In this document: positions 33,346-38,931 of the stretch, in pieces
Layout of the letters: each line of letters starts with the position of its first letter
How positions within the stretch are numbered: position 1 is the first letter of the stretch
Assembly (NCBI GenBank): GCA_046756945.1
Contig: JBHHXI010000006.1
Location: 1 to 38,931, forward strand
DNA from: JACZQZ01 sp046756945
GTDB taxonomy: Bacteria > Pseudomonadota > Alphaproteobacteria > Rhodospirillales > 2-02-FULL-58-16
Direction: 5' to 3'
DNA length: 38,931 nucleotides
Position numbers and translations under genes: made by a program
The notes under the pieces: model-generated
Told to the model about the DNA's origin: nothing
What the model saw: the letters and a program-made list of their open reading frames with translations, nothing else
The model's database searches: none

Positions 33346-33524
33346 TAGCAGGCTGCTGAAAAACCACCCATGTGCCGTCCTATCCTTCGAGACGCCGCCC
33401 TTTGGGCGGCTCCTCAGGATGAGGATTCTCATATAATCAAACACTTACCCCTCATGCTGAGGAGGCGCGGAGCGCCGTCTCGAAGCATAAGGCACCAGCA
33501 ACGCCCTTTTTCAGCAGCCTGTTA
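33346..33524. mobile_element. MITE-like 179-bp palindromic element
   Basis: Terminal inverted repeats TAGCAGGCTGCTGAAAAA (left) and TAACAGGCTGCTGAAAAA (right, reverse complement) bound the element. The inner arms are also inverted copies. The left arm has CTTCGAGACG, then a GCCGCCC-TTT-GGGCGGC hairpin, then CTCCTCAGGATGAGG. The right arm read backwards has CTTCGAGACG, a GCGC-type hairpin, then CTCCTCAGCATGAGG. The middle is a short AT-rich spacer near 33427-33450. It encodes no protein, as expected of a non-autonomous element. The TTCGAGACG/CTCCTCAG arms recall dispersed repeats common in alphaproteobacterial genomes. Confidence 0.75.
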
Positions 33525-35273
33525 GAGGTCCCACCGGAGGACGAAGAAGACGCGCGGATCGTTGCCTCCCGCCCTTTCCGCCGCCACCGGCCGGGTCAAC
33601 GGCTCGGCGATCTCCACATAGGCGAACAGGCCGTGCTGGAACTGGCCGCGAACACCCAATCCCGCCGAGGCCAGGGAATCGCGCCCGTCCTGCCAGACGG
33701 CGCCGATGTCATAGTATCCATAGAACTGGTACTGGCTGAGCAGGCTGTCGGCCAGGGAGCCGTCATACTGGAGCTCCACCCGGCCCGCGGCGCCGTCCTT
33801 GCCGGTTATCTCGGAGGGATCGTAGGCGCGGCCGAAGCGCTCGCCGCCGAGGCCGATCTCCTCCCCCGAGAGCACGGTGTCGGACGATTTCTGGCCGGTG
33901 GCGGTGAGCAGCACGGCGACATTGTTCCACACCTTCTGATAGCGGGAGTAATCGAGGGTGACCTTGGTAAAGTCCGCCCTGGCGCCGGGACGGGACAGGG
34001 ACGGCGAATCGGCGCCCGAGGCGCCAAATATATCCAACCCCTGGCTGATCTCGGTGGACACCCAGTTCCTGCCCCCGGCGGCGTCGTCGAACGAGACGGT
34101 GGCGCCGGCGCGAACGACCCGGAGCGTGTCGTCGAAGCTGCGGACGCTCTGTTCCGTGCTCTCGGAATCGCGGAAGGTAAAGCGCCCCGTCACGTAGACG
34201 TCGAGCCGCCGGGAGCGCACGACGGGGTAAGCGCCCCGGACCTCGAACCGCGTCCCCTCGGAGTCGATGTCGCGGGATTTGAGATCGAATCCCGGCTCGG
34301 AGTCGCTGTAACTTCCGGCAACCGTTACCGTCGCGCCCTCTGTGCCCAACGGTTCGGTGTGGGCAAAGTCGAAGAACAGCAGTTCCTCGGTCTGCGGCGT
34401 GGTGACGAAGCGCACCCGCGAGGTCTCGTACAGGCCGAGCACCGAATTCGCAGTCGCCCCGGCCCAAAGCTGAAAGGGCCCAACGGAGCGGCTGCCACGG
34501 TTGTCCACCTGAACGAACCCCTGCACGGAATCGTGCGTGAGGCCCAGGATCAGCTTGTACTCGCCGGTATTCCTGTCCACCGGGTCGAGCAAGGGGTGGA
34601 CGCTGACCCCAGGCAGATCCTCGATCAGCAGGACGTAGCGTTCCATGGAGGAGAGACGGGTCGGACGATCGGCCGTTATCTTGCCCGCGTATGCCCGGAG
34701 CAGGCTTTCGGACCCTTCCACCTGTCCCTCGATCAGCACCTCGCCGATGAACCCTTCGACGATGCGGATGCTCACCACGCCGAGGCTCACGTCCTGCTCG
34801 GGCACCTTCGCCTGGGAAAGGACGTAGCCGTCCCGTTCGTAAAGGTCGGTTATCTTCCGGGCGACGGCCTCGATGTCGGCAAGCGTGACCTTGCGGGCGA
34901 GAAGGCCATCGTAGAAGGCGACAAACCGGGACGGGGCGTAGACCGTGGACCCGAGGATCTCGATACCCGTCAGGAGGAAGGCCTTTTCCTTGACCGGCGG
35001 CGGAAGCGCGGGAGCCGCGGGTTTCCCGATCTCCGGCTCGGCGGGCCCTCTCAGGCGCGTGCGGTCGTCGAAACGGTCCTCGATCTGGCCCGGGGTCACG
35101 ACGCTGGGAACCTGCTGGGCCAGGGCGCCGGCCCACAAACCGGCCGCCAGCAGGACGAACGGCGCCCCCGACAAGGCCGCCACAACGGTGCGCAGGCACG
35201 TGCGCCCGTCCACGTCCACGACGGACCGCCTCGCGGCCCCGCATGGGAAGCCGCAGGATCGAATCCTACGCAC
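33522..35273 (-). CDS. Two-partner secretion outer-membrane transporter (TpsB; ShlB/FhaC/HecB family)
   Basis: This 583-residue protein has a signal sequence (about 28-53, ending GALAQ) and then a Pro-rich linker. A POTRA_2 domain lies at about 92-180 (KAFLLTGIEILGSTVYAPSR, EAVARKITDLYERDGYVLSQ, VVSIRIVEGFIGEV). The ShlB-type 16-strand barrel starts at about 220. The loop-6 region RFGRAYDPSEITG (near residue 476) replaces the VRGY motif, as in a known branch of the family. Such transporters secrete large TPS-domain exoproteins. No TPS-domain gene is in the window; two FecR-domain genes are divergent from it. Start GTG 35271-35273 has GGGGGAGGG upstream. The stop codon TAA is also the outermost part of the MITE terminal repeat. 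Confidence 0.88.
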   Translation of the reverse strand: MRRIRSCGFPCGAARRSVVDVDGRTCLRTVVAALSGAPFVLLAAGLWAGALAQQVPSVVTPGQIEDRFDDRTRLRGPAEPEIGKPAAPALPPPVKEKAFLLTGIEILGSTVYAPSRFVAFYDGLLARKVTLADIEAVARKITDLYERDGYVLSQAKVPEQDVSLGVVSIRIVEGFIGEVLIEGQVEGSESLLRAYAGKITADRPTRLSSMERYVLLIEDLPGVSVHPLLDPVDRNTGEYKLILGLTHDSVQGFVQVDNRGSRSVGPFQLWAGATANSVLGLYETSRVRFVTTPQTEELLFFDFAHTEPLGTEGATVTVAGSYSDSEPGFDLKSRDIDSEGTRFEVRGAYPVVRSRRLDVYVTGRFTFRDSESTEQSVRSFDDTLRVVRAGATVSFDDAAGGRNWVSTEISQGLDIFGASGADSPSLSRPGARADFTKVTLDYSRYQKVWNNVAVLLTATGQKSSDTVLSGEEIGLGGERFGRAYDPSEITGKDGAAGRVELQYDGSLADSLLSQYQFYGYYDIGAVWQDGRDSLASAGLGVRGQFQHGLFAYVEIAEPLTRPVAAERAGGNDPRVFFVLRWDL

Positions 35274-35423
35274 CTGGCCCTCCCCCTCTGTGGCCCCGGC
35301 GTCTCAAGGGCCGCAGTGTGGGGAAAGCGGGCGCAAATAGCAACCGCTCGCAGCGCATACAACCTTCGGTGAACCGGCGGGAGAGCGTGGGTCGACGCCG
35401 GACGTACGCCTGGCGCATGCAAT

Positions 35424-35443
35424 TTTGATAAAATTTTATCAAA
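35424..35443. promoter_or_regulatory. 20-bp perfect palindrome, candidate operator
   Basis: TTTGATAAAA is followed immediately by its exact reverse complement. The second AT-rich block keeps the core AAATTTTATC at the same relative place (37348-37357) but with a degenerate left arm. It may bind a dimeric regulator or nucleoid protein acting on tpsB and the FecR gene. Confidence 0.5.
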
Positions 35444-35525
35444 TATATATTAAAAATTCTAGTATATTTTATTAAATATAGTCATGCATTTTATTTATTA
35501 ATACCATTATTTTATAAATTTTTTG

Positions 35526-35554
35526 TTGACTTTTATAATTCACACTTAATAATA
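35526..35554 (+). promoter_or_regulatory. Putative promoter of the first FecR-domain gene
   Basis: TTGACT (35526-35531) lies 16-17 bases before AATAAT/ATAATA (35548-35554). The same TTTTTGTTGACTT block precedes the second FecR gene. The predicted leader is about 80 bases. Confidence 0.6.
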
Positions 35555-35598
35555 CACCTTCATTGCTCAATGTTTTCCTGGGGAGATCGGAGGTGATT

Positions 35599-35624
35599 GC
35601 GGTGCCAATCCGGCACCGCCTTTT
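35599..35624 (+). terminator. Terminator-like hairpin in the FecR leader
   Basis: GCGGTGCC (35599-35606) and GGCACCGC (35612-35619) form a perfect 8-bp stem with a five-base loop, followed by CTTTT. It lies between the promoter and the start of the gene it would transcribe, so it may act as an attenuator rather than a true terminator. Confidence 0.5.
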
Positions 35625-35641
35625 GTGCGATGGAGGCCACG

Positions 35642-37267
35642 ATGACCCGTCCGGATTCCTATCGCGTCGAGTCGTTTTTACCTGAACACCGCCCCGGGGC
35701 CCGCGCCACGGGTTGGCTCACCTCGGTTGCGAGGAGGGTCCGGATCGCGGGATTGGTTTTTGTCTTGTCCGGTTTCTTCTCCCTGCTCACGGGCGTTTCC
35801 CCGGCGTACGCGGGAGAAGACGGCCTGACCTGGGCCGTAACCCAGGCATCGGGCGACGTGCGGCATCGCACGGGCGGGTTCTTTTCGACGGAATGGCAAA
35901 AGCTCCGGGTGGGCGACACGGTCGGCGGCGCCGCCGAGATCCGGACCGGGCGGAACAGCCGGGTCGTCCTCAGGCATCGAAAGACGACCATAACCGCCAC
36001 CGCGGAGAGCCGCCTCGAGCTTCCCGGGGGGACGGCATTCGGCGGCGCGTATCGCATTCTCCAGAGCCTCGGGACCCTCCTCTACACCATCAAGGAACGG
36101 GCCGACGGCATGGCCGTCTTCGAGGTGGAAACCCCCTATCTGGTGGCGGTCGTGAAGGGTACCGTCTTCACGGTCAACGCCTCGGCCGAAGAGGCTTCCG
36201 TTCAATTGAGCGAGGGCGTGGTCAGGGTCCAGCCGACCCGTGGTGGCAAGGGCACCACGCTGGCGGCGGGTCAGACGGCGCGCGTGACCCGTGCCTCAGG
36301 CGCCGATGTGATCATCGGAGGCCGCGGCACCGATAAGCGCTCGAGCATCAGGCCGCAGGCGCCACCCAGGCCTGCCATGGGCAACACCCAGCGCACCGGT
36401 CCCACCGCCGGCGGCGGGAAAGCCATAACCGGGTCCCGCAAGAACCCCGGCACGGCACGGGCTTCCACGGGCACGGCGACCCTGGCCAAAAAGGTGCGCG
36501 TCCTGGCCGGGCGTCAGGTGGCCGCCTTGAGCGCGGCGACCCAAGGCAACTTCGGCGGCCTTTCGGGCGGCGACGCCAGCGCTGGCGACTCCGGCGCCGG
36601 CCGCGCCGGCGGCGGCAGCGGCGGCAGCGGCGGCAGCGCAGACGACACACGTGACGGGGATCGTGTCGCGGGCGAACGCGCGGACCGCGGCGGCCCCGGC
36701 GGCGACACCCCCGGCGGCGATGGTCAGCGCGATGGCGGCACCGGCGCCAGCAGCGCGAACACGGGCAATCCCGGAAGCGGCACCGGCGACGGTGGGCAGG
36801 CCCCGGGCGCGAGCCCGGAGGGTGGTAATCCCGGCGGCGGCGCGGGCGGCGGGGGAACGGACGTCGGCGGCGGCGCGGGCGGCGGCACCAACGTCGGCGG
36901 CAGCGTCGGTGGTGGCGATGCCGGCGGCGGCCACGTGGCCCGCAGCGACTGGAGCCAGGACACCGCGCGCGGCGCCAATGCAGGCCGCGGCAAAAAGGGG
37001 CGCGGCAAAACGGCAACCGGTTCGACGACGACAATGTGGTCGGCGCCCTGGATAGATATGGAGATCGCCGGGGGCTGGATAGCCGACATTTGGGAGGGTA
37101 TCACGGAGGGCATGGATACCTGGGTCGGGGCCGTTTGGTTGCTGGCGGTATGGGCCGTGCTCTGGGTAGCCGTCTCGATGTTGAAGATCACCCTGACAAA
37201 GACGAAAAAACGTCCGTCCCAAAGCGGCGCGACGATGGCCGGGCGCCGGGTCCGCCAGCCGGTGTGA
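35642..37267 (+). CDS. Exported FecR-domain protein with Gly-rich linker and C-terminal membrane anchor
   Basis: In this 541-residue protein a basic n-region and hydrophobic core (about 34-57) end in SPAYA before GED, a clear signal peptide. Residues about 60-230 form a FecR-type domain (LTWAVTQASGDVRHR, VGDTVGGAAEIRTGRNS, FEVETPYLVAVVKGTVFTVN, AGQTARVTRASGADVIIGG). Residues about 305-430 are a Gly/Ala/Ser/Asp low-complexity linker. A hydrophobic helix at about 494-514 (WVGAVWLLAVWAVLWVAVSML) is followed by a Lys/Arg-rich tail, which suggests an inner-membrane anchor with the rest in the periplasm. No sigma-factor gene is adjacent. ATG 35642 follows GGAGG; an ATG at 35630 is less well placed. 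It is paralogous to the next gene. Confidence 0.8.
   Translation: MTRPDSYRVESFLPEHRPGARATGWLTSVARRVRIAGLVFVLSGFFSLLTGVSPAYAGEDGLTWAVTQASGDVRHRTGGFFSTEWQKLRVGDTVGGAAEIRTGRNSRVVLRHRKTTITATAESRLELPGGTAFGGAYRILQSLGTLLYTIKERADGMAVFEVETPYLVAVVKGTVFTVNASAEEASVQLSEGVVRVQPTRGGKGTTLAAGQTARVTRASGADVIIGGRGTDKRSSIRPQAPPRPAMGNTQRTGPTAGGGKAITGSRKNPGTARASTGTATLAKKVRVLAGRQVAALSAATQGNFGGLSGGDASAGDSGAGRAGGGSGGSGGSADDTRDGDRVAGERADRGGPGGDTPGGDGQRDGGTGASSANTGNPGSGTGDGGQAPGASPEGGNPGGGAGGGGTDVGGGAGGGTNVGGSVGGGDAGGGHVARSDWSQDTARGANAGRGKKGRGKTATGSTTTMWSAPWIDMEIAGGWIADIWEGITEGMDTWVGAVWLLAVWAVLWVAVSMLKITLTKTKKRPSQSGATMAGRRVRQPV
36554..36931 (+). repeat. Gly-rich low-complexity coding stretch
   Basis: Codons about 305-430 of the first FecR protein are dominated by GGC with repeated GGxGGG, GGGTNVGG and GGGTDVGG patterns. 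It probably encodes a flexible spacer. Confidence 0.7.
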
Positions 37268-37555
37268 TGGCGGACCGATGGCTAGGGGGCAAACGCGGCC
37301 AAGGCGGGAAATTCGCCTGCGCGCGCGCCGTGAACGCAATTCGATTAAAATTTTATCTAACTTATACTCAAATAACTGACATATTTTATTAAATAATGAC
37401 ACGATTTGTATTTAAAAAAACCATCGTTTCGTATATGTTTTTGTTGACTTGATACTTAATTATTAGTAATTAAGGCATAATATCTTTGATTTTAAGGCGG
37501 AGCCGTATAGTATGGGGTGCGAAACGGGCGCCGCCGCAGCACAGTGGAGGTCGTG
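37268..37555. other. Intergenic region with second AT-rich block
   Basis: After about 70 ordinary bases, 37335-37490 is strongly AT-rich. It repeats blocks of the first AT-rich region: AAATTTTATC, ATATTTTATTAAATA and TTTTTGTTGACTT, ending in GGAGG-N7-ATGAC versus GGAGG-N6-ATGAC before the first gene. The regulatory region appears to have been duplicated along with the gene. Confidence 0.75.
37444..37472 (+). promoter_or_regulatory. Putative promoter of the second FecR-domain gene
   Basis: TTGACT (37444-37449) and TAATTA (37467-37472) are 17 bases apart, inside the duplicated AT-rich block. The predicted leader is about 77 bases and could fold a GC-rich hairpin (GGTGC-GAAACGG-GCGCC near 37517-37533). 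Confidence 0.55.
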
Positions 37556-38931
37556 ATGACAAATCCATATGGTGTTCGCACCCCTGCCGGTGCAAACGGC
37601 GCCCGAACCCGCGCCGGCGGCTGTATTGCGGCCGTTGTGGCGGGTGCCCGGAGTGCCGGTTTTGCCCTCCTGATGGCGGGCCTTGTCTCCCTGGTCTCCC
37701 TGGTCTCCGGGGTGTCCCCGGCGTACGCGGGAGGAGACGGCCTGACCTGGACCGTTACCCAGACATCGGGGAACGTACAGTACCGCATGGGCGGCACGGC
37801 GCCGACCGGATGGCAGGCGCTTCCCGTGGGCGCCGTCCTCGGTGCGGCGGCCGAGGTCCGCACCGGAGCCAGCAGCCGGGCCCTGCTGACCCATCGAGGC
37901 ACGACCCTGACCGTATCGCCGGAGAGCGCCCTCACGCTTCCCGGAAGCGAGCGGCCGAAGGGCGTGTACCGGGTGTTCCAGAGCCTGGGCACCCTGCTTT
38001 ACAGGATCAAGGAGCGCGCCGCCGCCATGGCCGCCTTCGAGGTGGAAACCCCCTATCTGGTGGCGGTGGTGAAGGGTACGGTGTTCACCGTCAACGCGTC
38101 GGCCGACGGGGCCGCCGTGCATCTGACCGAGGGCATCGTCGATGTCCAGCCCACCCTGGGCGGCATCGGCGCCACACTGACGCCCGGCCGCACGGCCCGC
38201 ATCACCGCGGTGCCCGGCGCGGACGTGATCGTCAAGGGCCAGGACGCCGGCAAGCGCTCGAACGTGACCCCGCCCAAGGGGAAGGGCAAGGACAACGGTG
38301 GCGCGGCGACGCCTTCCGGCGAGAACGCCTCCGAGGACGCGAAAGCGCGCCGCGGCAAGGGCGTCACCATCTCCGGGTCGGCGAAATCCAATTCCGGGCG
38401 CCGTGGCCGGCACCCGCGTAACGAGACGCTGCCCGACGGGAAGGGCGACAGTGGCGCGGTGACGTCTTTCGGCGAGATCGCCTCCGAGGGCGCCAAAGCG
38501 CGCCGCGACAAGGGCGTCACCATCTCGCGCTCGGCGAAATCCAACTCCGGGCGCCGAGGCCGGCACCCGCGTGCGGTCGCCATCTTCGCCAGCAACAACC
38601 GCGGCGGCCTGTTCGCCAAGGGCGTGAACGTCGAAAACGCGTTTAAAAGGAAACGTGGCCGGCACGGCTCTTCGAACCATGGCGGCCGGGTCAGCGACGT
38701 GGCAAGGGACCTTGCGATAAACGGCGGCGCCGACGTGAGCGCGAAGGCCAAGGACGGCGGTGTGGCGCTGGGCACCGACAATGAAGGCGGCGGCCTGTCC
38801 TCCAACAGCGGTTCCGGCGGCGGTGGCCTGTCCAGCGGCGGCGGTGACCTGTCCTCCAACAGCGGTTCCGGCGGCGGCGGCCTGTCCTCCAACAGCGGTT
38901 CCGGCGGCGGTGGCCTGTCCAGCGGCGGCGG
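37556..38931 (+). CDS. Exported FecR-domain protein with tandem repeats (3' end outside the window)
   Basis: The frame is open from ATG 37556 to the window end, at least 458 codons. It starts with a signal peptide ending SPAYA (residue 58), then a FecR-type domain (about 60-230). Long stretches are shared with the upstream paralogue, for example FEVETPYLVAVVKGTVFTVN at 161-180. Next come a 51-residue tandem repeat (about 245-339, each copy ending SGRRGRHPR), a more degenerate third copy (about 345-371), and Gly/Ser repeats LSSNSGSGGGG from 414 onward. The mature N-terminal part is basic and repetitive, unlike membrane-anchored FecR sigma regulators. The C-terminus, and any anchor or secretion signal, is not visible. 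Confidence 0.8.
   Translation, partial: MTNPYGVRTPAGANGARTRAGGCIAAVVAGARSAGFALLMAGLVSLVSLVSGVSPAYAGGDGLTWTVTQTSGNVQYRMGGTAPTGWQALPVGAVLGAAAEVRTGASSRALLTHRGTTLTVSPESALTLPGSERPKGVYRVFQSLGTLLYRIKERAAAMAAFEVETPYLVAVVKGTVFTVNASADGAAVHLTEGIVDVQPTLGGIGATLTPGRTARITAVPGADVIVKGQDAGKRSNVTPPKGKGKDNGGAATPSGENASEDAKARRGKGVTISGSAKSNSGRRGRHPRNETLPDGKGDSGAVTSFGEIASEGAKARRDKGVTISRSAKSNSGRRGRHPRAVAIFASNNRGGLFAKGVNVENAFKRKRGRHGSSNHGGRVSDVARDLAINGGADVSAKAKDGGVALGTDNEGGGLSSNSGSGGGGLSSGGGDLSSNSGSGGGGLSSNSGSGGGGLSSGG
38288..38572 (+). repeat. Tandem 153-bp repeat within the second FecR gene
   Basis: The segment 38288-38419 recurs at 38441-38572 with a period of 153 bases, in frame (51 codons). Both copies contain AKARR, KGVTIS, SAKSNSGRRGRHPR. 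Synonymous and replacement differences show that the duplication is not brand new. Confidence 0.85.
38792..38931 (+). repeat. In-frame Gly/Ser repeats running off the window
   Basis: A 33-bp unit (encoding GLSSNSGSGGG or DLSSNSGSGGG) occurs at 38792-38824, 38846-38878 and 38879-38911. It is interleaved with a 21-bp unit (GLSSGGG) at 38825-38845 and from 38912. All units are multiples of three, so copy-number change would keep the frame. Confidence 0.85.

Larger units (their letters stand above)
35274..35641. other. Divergent region with an AT-rich block (tpsB / first FecR gene)
   Basis: The first 150 bases are ordinary GC-rich sequence upstream of tpsB. From about 35421 to 35560 the composition switches abruptly to strongly AT-rich, unlike anything in the first 35 kb. 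The block holds a 20-bp palindrome, a TTGACT promoter and motifs shared with the second AT-rich block. A GC-rich hairpin and the FecR ribosome binding site follow. No gene is visible. Confidence 0.8.

Noticed and set aside
35274..35560. Fur box or iron-responsive site in the AT-rich block
   Set aside because: I looked for a GATAATGATAATCATTATC-like match; the palindrome there is different and does not fit.
35421..35560. Replication or phage attachment origin in the AT-rich block
   Set aside because: There are no DnaA boxes, no integrase gene and no tRNA end; the block is repeated before a paralogous gene, which fits a promoter better.
38053..38892. Long minus-strand open frame rich in RPPPPEPLLEDR
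   Set aside because: It is the antisense shadow of the Gly/Ser repeats of the second FecR gene; the plus strand has the signal peptide, ribosome binding site and paralogue.
35642..38931. FecR proteins as part of a FecI/FecR iron-signalling system
   Set aside because: There is no sigma-factor gene or ferric receptor beside them, and both have cleavable signal peptides instead of a cytoplasmic sigma-binding N-terminus.
38792..38931. CRISPR-like array
   Set aside because: The repeats are contiguous, in frame and encode Gly/Ser units; there are no unique spacers and no cas genes.

Overview
The window is a GC-rich chromosomal segment of an alphaproteobacterium, most likely Rhodospirillales-like. 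I infer this from gene order (ndk, purN, purM, a DUF2066 gene and hdaA clustered with rnd; lptF-lptG-lptD-surA-pdxA-rsmA followed at a distance by gmk-yicC), from the DnaA-regulator HdaA, and from the coding bias. I cannot name a genus. Nearly all of the first 33 kb is conserved housekeeping sequence. No tRNA, rRNA, CRISPR array, prophage or transposase gene was seen.

Layout. (1) 1-7.0 kb: the tail of an unknown gene, a cobalamin/metal-binding helical-backbone protein without a signal peptide, ndk, the convergent purM-purN pair, then a DUF2066 exported protein, a CDP-alcohol phosphatidyltransferase, an AI-2E-family permease and hdaA. Several of these are joined by TTGA stop/start overlaps. 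(2) 7.0-13.4 kb: an SDR with a substituted active site, a small soluble PAS/MCP-fragment protein, RNase D, and two flavoenzymes (a GlcD/D-2-hydroxyglutarate dehydrogenase type and a large acyl-CoA dehydrogenase). (3) 13.5-15.7 kb: an NfeD membrane protease with its slipin partner. (4) 15.8-25.6 kb: outer-membrane biogenesis, with a GT9 glycosyltransferase, a visibly lower-GC methyltransferase on the opposite strand, LptF, LptG, LptD and SurA, then PdxA and RsmA. (5) 25.6-29.5 kb: a B12-uptake unit on the minus strand, namely a promoter, a well-formed cobalamin riboswitch, a TonB-dependent receptor (BtuB type) and tonB. (6) 29.5-33.3 kb: an AsmA-like exported protein, a thermonuclease-like protein with a substituted active-site position, gmk, yicC and a classical SDR.

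(7) 33.3-38.9 kb is the accessory and most unusual part. A 179-bp palindromic MITE-like element ends exactly at the stop codon of a two-partner-secretion outer-membrane transporter gene (TpsB/ShlB family). Divergent from it lie two tandem, clearly paralogous genes for exported FecR-domain proteins. The first has a long Gly-rich linker and a C-terminal membrane anchor. The second carries internal 51-residue repeats and Gly/Ser repeats and runs off the window. Each FecR gene is preceded by a strikingly AT-rich block with shared motifs, including a 20-bp perfect palindrome in the first copy and TTGACT -35 boxes in both. No FecI sigma factor and no TPS-domain exoprotein is visible, so these FecR domains are unlikely to be classical iron-signalling anti-sigma factors. 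I regard this locus as the best candidate for an undescribed surface or secretion system, but its function is inference.
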